Under the pieces are notes generated by a model. It was not told where the DNA came from. It saw nothing but the letters and a program-made list of their open reading frames with translations, and did not search any database. Below are positions 6,907-11,304 of a stretch of 11,304 nucleotides of DNA, piece by piece (position 1 is the first letter of the stretch; each line of letters opens with the position of its first letter). The position numbers and the translations under genes were made by a program. Origin of the DNA: Bacteroidales bacterium (GTDB lineage: Bacteria > Bacteroidota > Bacteroidia > Bacteroidales > Paludibacteraceae); NCBI GenBank assembly GCA_900769035.1, contig CAAGFD010000198.1, positions 1 to 11,304 on the forward strand, given 5' to 3'.

Positions 6907-8442
6907 TTATTCCCACTCTATTGTTGCAGGTGGTTTTGAAGTGATGTCGTAAATGATTCTGTTTACGCCTTTTACTTCGTTTACGATGCGACGGGATATT
7001 GTGTCGAGAACATCATAAGGTATTTTTGCCCAATCGGCTGTCATGCCATCGATAGATGTAACGGCTCGAATTCCTAATGCGTAGTCGTAAGTGCGTTCAT
7101 CTCCCATCACTCCCACGCTTTGTAGGTTAGTAAGTACCGTAAAGTACTGCCATATTTCGCGGTCGAGACCTGCACGGGCTATCTCTTCTCGTAAGATGGC
7201 ATCACTCTCGCGTACAATGTGCAATTTTGCTTCTGTTACATCACCTATAATGCGAATGGCAAGACCCGGTCCCGGGAAAGGCTGACGCCATACTATGTGA
7301 GATGGTATGCCAAGTTTCTCTCCCAATACTCTTACTTCGTCTTTAAAAAGTACGTTTAAAGGCTCTACAAGCTTGAATTTCATATCTTTTGGAAGTCCGC
7401 CTACATTGTGATGACTCTTTATGGTTTGCGCCGTTTTTGTGCCCGACTCTATTACATCTGTGTAAAGGGTGCCTTGTGCCAAGAAATCGAAATCTCCTAA
7501 TTTCTTGCTCTCTTCATCAAAGCAATAGACGAATTCGTTGCCAATAATTTTTCTTTTGCGTTCAGGCTCGGTTACTCCGGCTAATTTTGTGAGGAATCTG
7601 TTTTTTGCATCTATCTTTATCACGTTGATGCCGAAGAGGTTTCCACACATGTCCATTACCTGTTCGCCTTCGTCTTTTCGGAGCATTCCGTGGTCGATGA
7701 ACATACAGGTGAGTTGATTGCCAATTGCTTTGTGTATTAACACTGCTACAACTGTAGAATCTACGCCTCCGCTAAGGCCGCAAAGCACTTTTTTGTCGCC
7801 TACTTGCTCCTTTATTTTGGCTATTTGCATGTCGATATAGTTCTCCATCGTCCAATTGCGTTCTGCTTTGCATATCTCGAAGACGAAGTTGGATATTATT
7901 TCATTGCCGTAAACGGAATTTCTTACTTCCGGGTGAAATTGTACAAGGTAAATATTTTTCTCTTTAGAATAGATAGATGCGCATAACCCATTATCACTTT
8001 TTGCAGCAAGGGTAAACCCTTGTGGTATTTCTGATACGTGGTCGCCATGACTCATCCATACGTCTTGCGTTTTCGGCAATCCTTTAAAGAGTAAGCAGTC
8101 GTCTTGTATGTGAATTGGCATTTTGCCGTATTCTTTGGTAGTGCCGCGTTCTATTTTTCCTCCGTAAAATTTTGAAGTGAGTTGCATTCCATAGCAAATA
8201 CCCATAATAGGAAGCCCCATACTGAATATCTCCGGATCGCAATTAAAGGCATCGGCTTCGTATACACTACGTGGTCCGCCACTAAATACGATACCTTTTA
8301 CACCTTCTATTTCACGTATCTGTTTGGCTGTTATTTCGTGAGGGCGTAATTCGCTATAAACACCCATTTCACGTATTCGGCGCGCAATAAGTTGGTTGTA
8401 TTGGCTACCAAAGTCCAATACTAAAATCTTGTCGTACGTCAT
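6907..8442 (-). CDS. guaA: GMP synthase (glutamine-hydrolysing)
   Basis: GuaA aminates XMP to GMP using ATP and ammonia from glutamine; it is the last step of the GMP branch. The 511-residue product has the normal two-part layout. The N-terminal class I glutamine amidotransferase domain (about 1-195) has the triad Cys83 in GICYGMQ, His170 and Glu172 in QFHPEV. The synthetase domain has the ATP PP-loop SGGVDS (224-229), FIDHGMLRK (248-256), SHHNVGGLP (343-351), and the dimerisation domain ending KPPATIEWE, the classic GuaA C-terminus. The ATG is preceded by GAGAT, a weak ribosome-binding site, and lies only 5 bases after the guaB stop, so the two are surely co-transcribed. The N-terminus (LVLDFGSQYNQLIARRIRE) is of the Bacillus/Clostridium type, unlike the SQTTQLIGRRVRE form I recall from Bacteroides. 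Confidence 0.97.
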   Translation of the reverse strand: MTYDKILVLDFGSQYNQLIARRIREMGVYSELRPHEITAKQIREIEGVKGIVFSGGPRSVYEADAFNCDPEIFSMGLPIMGICYGMQLTSKFYGGKIERGTTKEYGKMPIHIQDDCLLFKGLPKTQDVWMSHGDHVSEIPQGFTLAAKSDNGLCASIYSKEKNIYLVQFHPEVRNSVYGNEIISNFVFEICKAERNWTMENYIDMQIAKIKEQVGDKKVLCGLSGGVDSTVVAVLIHKAIGNQLTCMFIDHGMLRKDEGEQVMDMCGNLFGINVIKIDAKNRFLTKLAGVTEPERKRKIIGNEFVYCFDEESKKLGDFDFLAQGTLYTDVIESGTKTAQTIKSHHNVGGLPKDMKFKLVEPLNVLFKDEVRVLGEKLGIPSHIVWRQPFPGPGLAIRIIGDVTEAKLHIVRESDAILREEIARAGLDREIWQYFTVLTNLQSVGVMGDERTYDYALGIRAVTSIDGMTADWAKIPYDVLDTISRRIVNEVKGVNRIIYDITSKPPATIEWE

Positions 8443-8447
8443 ATCTC

Positions 8448-9911
8448 TTATTTTGTATAGTTAGGGGCTTCTACTGTTATATCTACATCATGAGGGTGAC
8501 TTTCTCTCAGTCCGGCATTGGTTATTCTGATAAATACGCTATGCTCTTTTAAGTATTCTATATTAGGAGCACCGCAATATCCCATACCGGAGCGTATTCC
8601 ACCGCATAATTGATAGATGGTGTCGGATAATGCACCTTTGTATGCAACACGACCTTCGATGCCTTCCGGAACCAACTTCTTAGGGGTTACGTCTTTTGCT
8701 TGGAAATATCTGTCGGCAGAGCCTCTACGCATTGCGGCAAGAGATCCCATGCCTACATATACTTTGAATTTACGTCCTTGGAAAACGATTTCTTCACCGG
8801 GACTTTCGGTACAGCCGGCAAATAGAGAACCTAACATTACAACGTCGGCACCTGCAGCCAAGGCTTTTACTATATCTCCGGAGAATTTTATACCTCCATC
8901 GGCTATAACGCAAACGCCTTTGTCTTTACAATATTCGGCTACTTCGGCAACTGCTGTTATTTGAGGTACTCCTACTCCGGCTACAATACGTGTAGTACAG
9001 ATAGAGCCCGGTCCGATACCTACTTTTACGCAGTTTACTCCGGCTTCTATGAGGTCGGCTGCAGCTTCTTTGGTTACGATATTTCCTGCTACCAAGTCTA
9101 AATCCGGGTATGCGGCGCGTATTTTGCGTACCGCTTCTATCACGTTCTTGCTTTGTCCGTGAGCACTATCAACGGTTATTATGTCTACACCTGCTTTTAC
9201 AAGTGCATGTACACGGTCCATCATGTCGGCTCCAATGCCTACTGCGGCTCCACAGCGTAGGCGTCCTCGAGCATCTTTACATGCGTTAGGATAGTTGACT
9301 ACATTGTCAATGTCTTTGCTCGTAATAAGTCCTACAAGGTGGTTGTCATCGTCAACAATCGGGAGTTTCTCTATTCTGTTCTCCCAAAGTATTTTTTTTG
9401 CATCTTGTAATGAGGTGCCTATCTTGGCGGTTACCAAATTGTTTTTGGTCATCACCTCTTCAACTTTGGTTTCATCCGGTGTGAGGTATTTTAAATCTCT
9501 GTTAGTGATTATTCCTACCAAGTGATTATTGTCGTCTACAACAGGTAGTCCGCTTATTTTGTATCTGCTTAAGATAGCATTACATTCTAATAATGTGCTG
9601 TCTTTTTTTAATGTAATAGGGTTGGCAATCATTCCGCTTTCGTAGCGTTTTACCATATCTACTTCGGCTGCTTGCTCTTCTATACTCATGTTTTTATGTA
9701 TAAATCCAAGACCACCTTCACGTGCAATGGCAATAGCTAATGTAGATTCCGTTACAGTATCCATGGCGGCACTTACCATTGGTATGTTAAGTTCTATACG
9801 AGGGGTAAGGTGTGTTTTTATACATATGTTTGCCGGTAAAACCTCTGATTTTTGCGGTATTAACAATACGTCATCAAAGGTAAGACCTGTCTTGATATTG
9901 TCGAATTTCAT
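8448..9911 (-). CDS. guaB: IMP dehydrogenase
   Basis: GuaB oxidises IMP to XMP with NAD+, the rate-limiting entry to guanine nucleotides. At 487 residues it is full length, with the (beta/alpha)8 barrel interrupted by two CBS domains (about 93-145 and 153-205). These show the paired motifs VVDDNNHLVGIIT and IVDDDNHLVGLIT and usually sense adenine or guanine nucleotides. The catalytic loop GPGSICTTR (300-308) holds Cys305. The flap with RYF is at 401-403, preceded by GMGSLAAM (387-394), and IADGGIKFSGD (336-346) binds the phosphate. The end GLRESHPHDV (467-476) fits Firmicutes-type GuaB; Bacteroides forms as I remember them have GVLESHPHDV. It starts 18 bases after the purB stop and leads into guaA after a 5-base gap. 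No strong Shine-Dalgarno is visible before its ATG. Confidence 0.97.
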   Translation of the reverse strand: MKFDNIKTGLTFDDVLLIPQKSEVLPANICIKTHLTPRIELNIPMVSAAMDTVTESTLAIAIAREGGLGFIHKNMSIEEQAAEVDMVKRYESGMIANPITLKKDSTLLECNAILSRYKISGLPVVDDNNHLVGIITNRDLKYLTPDETKVEEVMTKNNLVTAKIGTSLQDAKKILWENRIEKLPIVDDDNHLVGLITSKDIDNVVNYPNACKDARGRLRCGAAVGIGADMMDRVHALVKAGVDIITVDSAHGQSKNVIEAVRKIRAAYPDLDLVAGNIVTKEAAADLIEAGVNCVKVGIGPGSICTTRIVAGVGVPQITAVAEVAEYCKDKGVCVIADGGIKFSGDIVKALAAGADVVMLGSLFAGCTESPGEEIVFQGRKFKVYVGMGSLAAMRRGSADRYFQAKDVTPKKLVPEGIEGRVAYKGALSDTIYQLCGGIRSGMGYCGAPNIEYLKEHSVFIRITNAGLRESHPHDVDITVEAPNYTK

Positions 9912-9929
9912 ATAGTGTGTGTTTTTTTA

Positions 9930-11225
9930 TTATTCTATTCCGTTACGCTTGTAAATATAATCTACTTGAGAGAAGTAGTAGTCGAGAGTGAAGCAAGAGT
10001 TGAGCTCGTCGGTACTTAAATAGCTCATTACTTTTTCGTTTTGGCTTAGTAGCTCTTGGTAGTCAAGACCTTCGCTCCAAGCTTTCATAGCTATAGGTTG
10101 TACAGTATCATATGCTTCTTCACGAACAAAACCTTTGGATATAAGTGCGTTCATGACGCGTTGTGCAAATATTACTTTGTTTGTACGATAAATGTTTTTC
10201 AACATTTGCTCCGGGAATATTACAAGGTTTTCCAAAATTCCTTTAAAGCGATTAAGCATATAGTCTAACAGCATTGTAGCATCGGGGAGTATAATTCTTT
10301 CTGTGGCAGAGTGAGAAATATCACGTTCGTGCCAGAGTGCTACATTTTCGTAGAAAGTTGCCATATAGCCTCTCATCACTCTTGCGCATCCGCAGATATT
10401 TTCCGACGAGATAGGGTTGCGTTTGTGTGGCATGGCACTCGAGCCTTTTTGTCCTTTTCCGAATGCCTCTTCTACTTCATGTACTTCTGTGCGTTGTAAA
10501 TTACGGATTTCCAATGCCATCTGCTCTAAACTTGAGGCGATGACGGCTAATGTAGCCATATAATAGGCGTGACGGTCGCGTTGAATTACTTGTGTAGATA
10601 CCAAAGCGTGATTGATGCCGAGTTGTTTGCATACATACTCTTCTACAAAAGGAGGTATGTTGGCGAAATTACCTACAGCACCACTCATTTTGCCGGTTTC
10701 TACGTCTGCGGCAGCTCTTTCAAATCGCTCAATATTGCGTTTCATCTCGGCATACCATAATACCCATTTAAGGCCAAAAGAGGTGATGTCGGCATGAATG
10801 CCGTGAGTACGTCCGATGCAAGGTTGTTTCTTAAAACGTATAGCTTGACTTTTTAATACCTCTATAAAATCTTGTAAATCTTTGCGGATTATGTCGTTAG
10901 CTTGTTTGATGAGGTAGCCGTTTGCGGTGTCTACCACATCAGTAGAGGTGAGTCCGTAGTGTATCCATTTTCTCTCTTCTCCTAAACTTTCGCTTACAGC
11001 ACGCGTAAAAGCTACTACGTCGTGGCGGGTTTGTTGCTCGATTTCATATATTCGAGGTATAGAAAAAGAGGCTTTTTCCCATAATTTTTTTATGTCTTCT
11101 TTGGGTACGATGCCCAATTCGCTCCATGCTTCAGAGGCATAAAGCTCTACCTTTAAATAGGCGTTGAATTTGTTCTCTTCTGTCCATACATTGCGCATGA
11201 CAGGGCGACTGTAACGGTCTATCAT
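9930..11225 (-). CDS. purB: Adenylosuccinate lyase, Bacillus-type
   Basis: PurB splits fumarate from adenylosuccinate to give AMP, and also from SAICAR in de novo IMP synthesis. The 431-residue product has exactly the length of B. subtilis PurB and begins MIDRYSRPVMRNVWTEENKF, very like that enzyme. The active-site residues fall at the same numbers: His68 in TRHDVVAF, His89 in WIHYGLTSTDVVDT, and His141 in GRTHGIHAD. The fumarate-lyase signature GSSAMPHKRNP is at 261-271, with catalytic Ser262/263, followed by WHERDISHS (298-306). The frame stays open upstream to 11300, but the ATG at 11225 matches the family start, and the extra 25 residues would span the hairpin at 11254-11281. It is the first gene of the cluster. 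Bacteroides species, as I recall, carry a longer E. coli-like PurB with ISPVDGRY, so this form is unexpected here. Confidence 0.96.
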   Translation of the reverse strand: MIDRYSRPVMRNVWTEENKFNAYLKVELYASEAWSELGIVPKEDIKKLWEKASFSIPRIYEIEQQTRHDVVAFTRAVSESLGEERKWIHYGLTSTDVVDTANGYLIKQANDIIRKDLQDFIEVLKSQAIRFKKQPCIGRTHGIHADITSFGLKWVLWYAEMKRNIERFERAAADVETGKMSGAVGNFANIPPFVEEYVCKQLGINHALVSTQVIQRDRHAYYMATLAVIASSLEQMALEIRNLQRTEVHEVEEAFGKGQKGSSAMPHKRNPISSENICGCARVMRGYMATFYENVALWHERDISHSATERIILPDATMLLDYMLNRFKGILENLVIFPEQMLKNIYRTNKVIFAQRVMNALISKGFVREEAYDTVQPIAMKAWSEGLDYQELLSQNEKVMSYLSTDELNSCFTLDYYFSQVDYIYKRNGIE

Positions 11226-11253
11226 ATCTCTGTTTTTTTTATTTGTTCTTAAT

Positions 11254-11281
11254 AAAAAAAGCAATACTCGTAGGTGTTGCT
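11254..11281 (-). terminator. Terminator-like hairpin just upstream of purB
   Basis: Read on the minus strand, AGCAACAC (11281-11274), loop CTACGA and GTATTGCT (11267-11260) form an 8-bp stem with one C-A mismatch, followed at once by a T-run (11260-11254). This is the shape of an intrinsic terminator pointing toward purB, 28 bases before its ATG. It may end a gene outside the window or act as an attenuator in the purB leader. No TAnnTTTG promoter element is visible between it and purB. Confidence 0.6.
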
Positions 11282-11304
11282 TGTTATTTATATCGCACAA
11301 CGGA

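Noticed and set aside
8617..8964. A 115-residue open frame antisense to guaB.
   Set aside because: It is opposite the conserved catalytic part of guaB and looks like a shadow of it.
11226..11300. N-terminal extension of purB by 25 residues.
   Set aside because: The family start is MIxRYSRP at 11225, and the extension would be encoded across the terminator-like hairpin and T-run.

Overview
The window looks like a piece of a chromosome from a low-GC member of the Bacteroidetes, most likely order Bacteroidales. Three signs point there. The two-component pair is a close match to RprX/RprY of Bacteroides. Intergenic regions carry the Bacteroidetes-type -7 element TAnnTTTG, twice in the extended form TAnCTTTGCAC. 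Start codons are preceded by A/T-rich sequence rather than strong Shine-Dalgarno motifs. No species can be named from the sequence alone.

Layout. Positions 1-518 (minus) hold the N-terminal part of rsmA (16S rRNA dimethyladenosine transferase), cut by the window edge. A short divergent promoter region follows. Then come two plus-strand membrane-protein genes, a GtrA-family protein (662-1150) and a UPF0104 / lysylphosphatidylglycerol-synthase-TM-like protein (1208-2206). A spacer with a clear -7 element leads into the sensor kinase rprX (2429-3931) and its response regulator rprY (3963-4652), ended by a good intrinsic terminator. Only 7 bases after that terminator's T-run starts a small lipoprotein gene of unknown function (4698-5336). 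A 238-bp convergent intergenic region with a perfect 16-bp-stem hairpin separates it from a long minus-strand cluster read in the order purB, guaB, guaA, purA (11225 down to 5575).

How the genes work together. The purine cluster is a compact IMP branch-point operon. GuaB and GuaA take IMP to XMP and GMP. PurA and PurB take IMP to adenylosuccinate and AMP. All four proteins look to me like the Bacillus/Clostridium forms of these enzymes rather than the forms I remember from Bacteroides; PurB even has the Bacillus length of 431 residues. The block may therefore have been acquired as a unit, or may be a second set. A terminator-like hairpin lies just upstream of purB, so transcription of the operon might be attenuated. 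RprXY is a membrane signalling pair. The GtrA and UPF0104 proteins are probably envelope-lipid or lipid-linked-sugar membrane proteins.

I found no RNA genes, CRISPR arrays, complete mobile elements or defence genes. Most of the window is ordinary core content. The points most worth a second look are the lineage of the purine block and the two terminator-like hairpins placed directly in front of genes.
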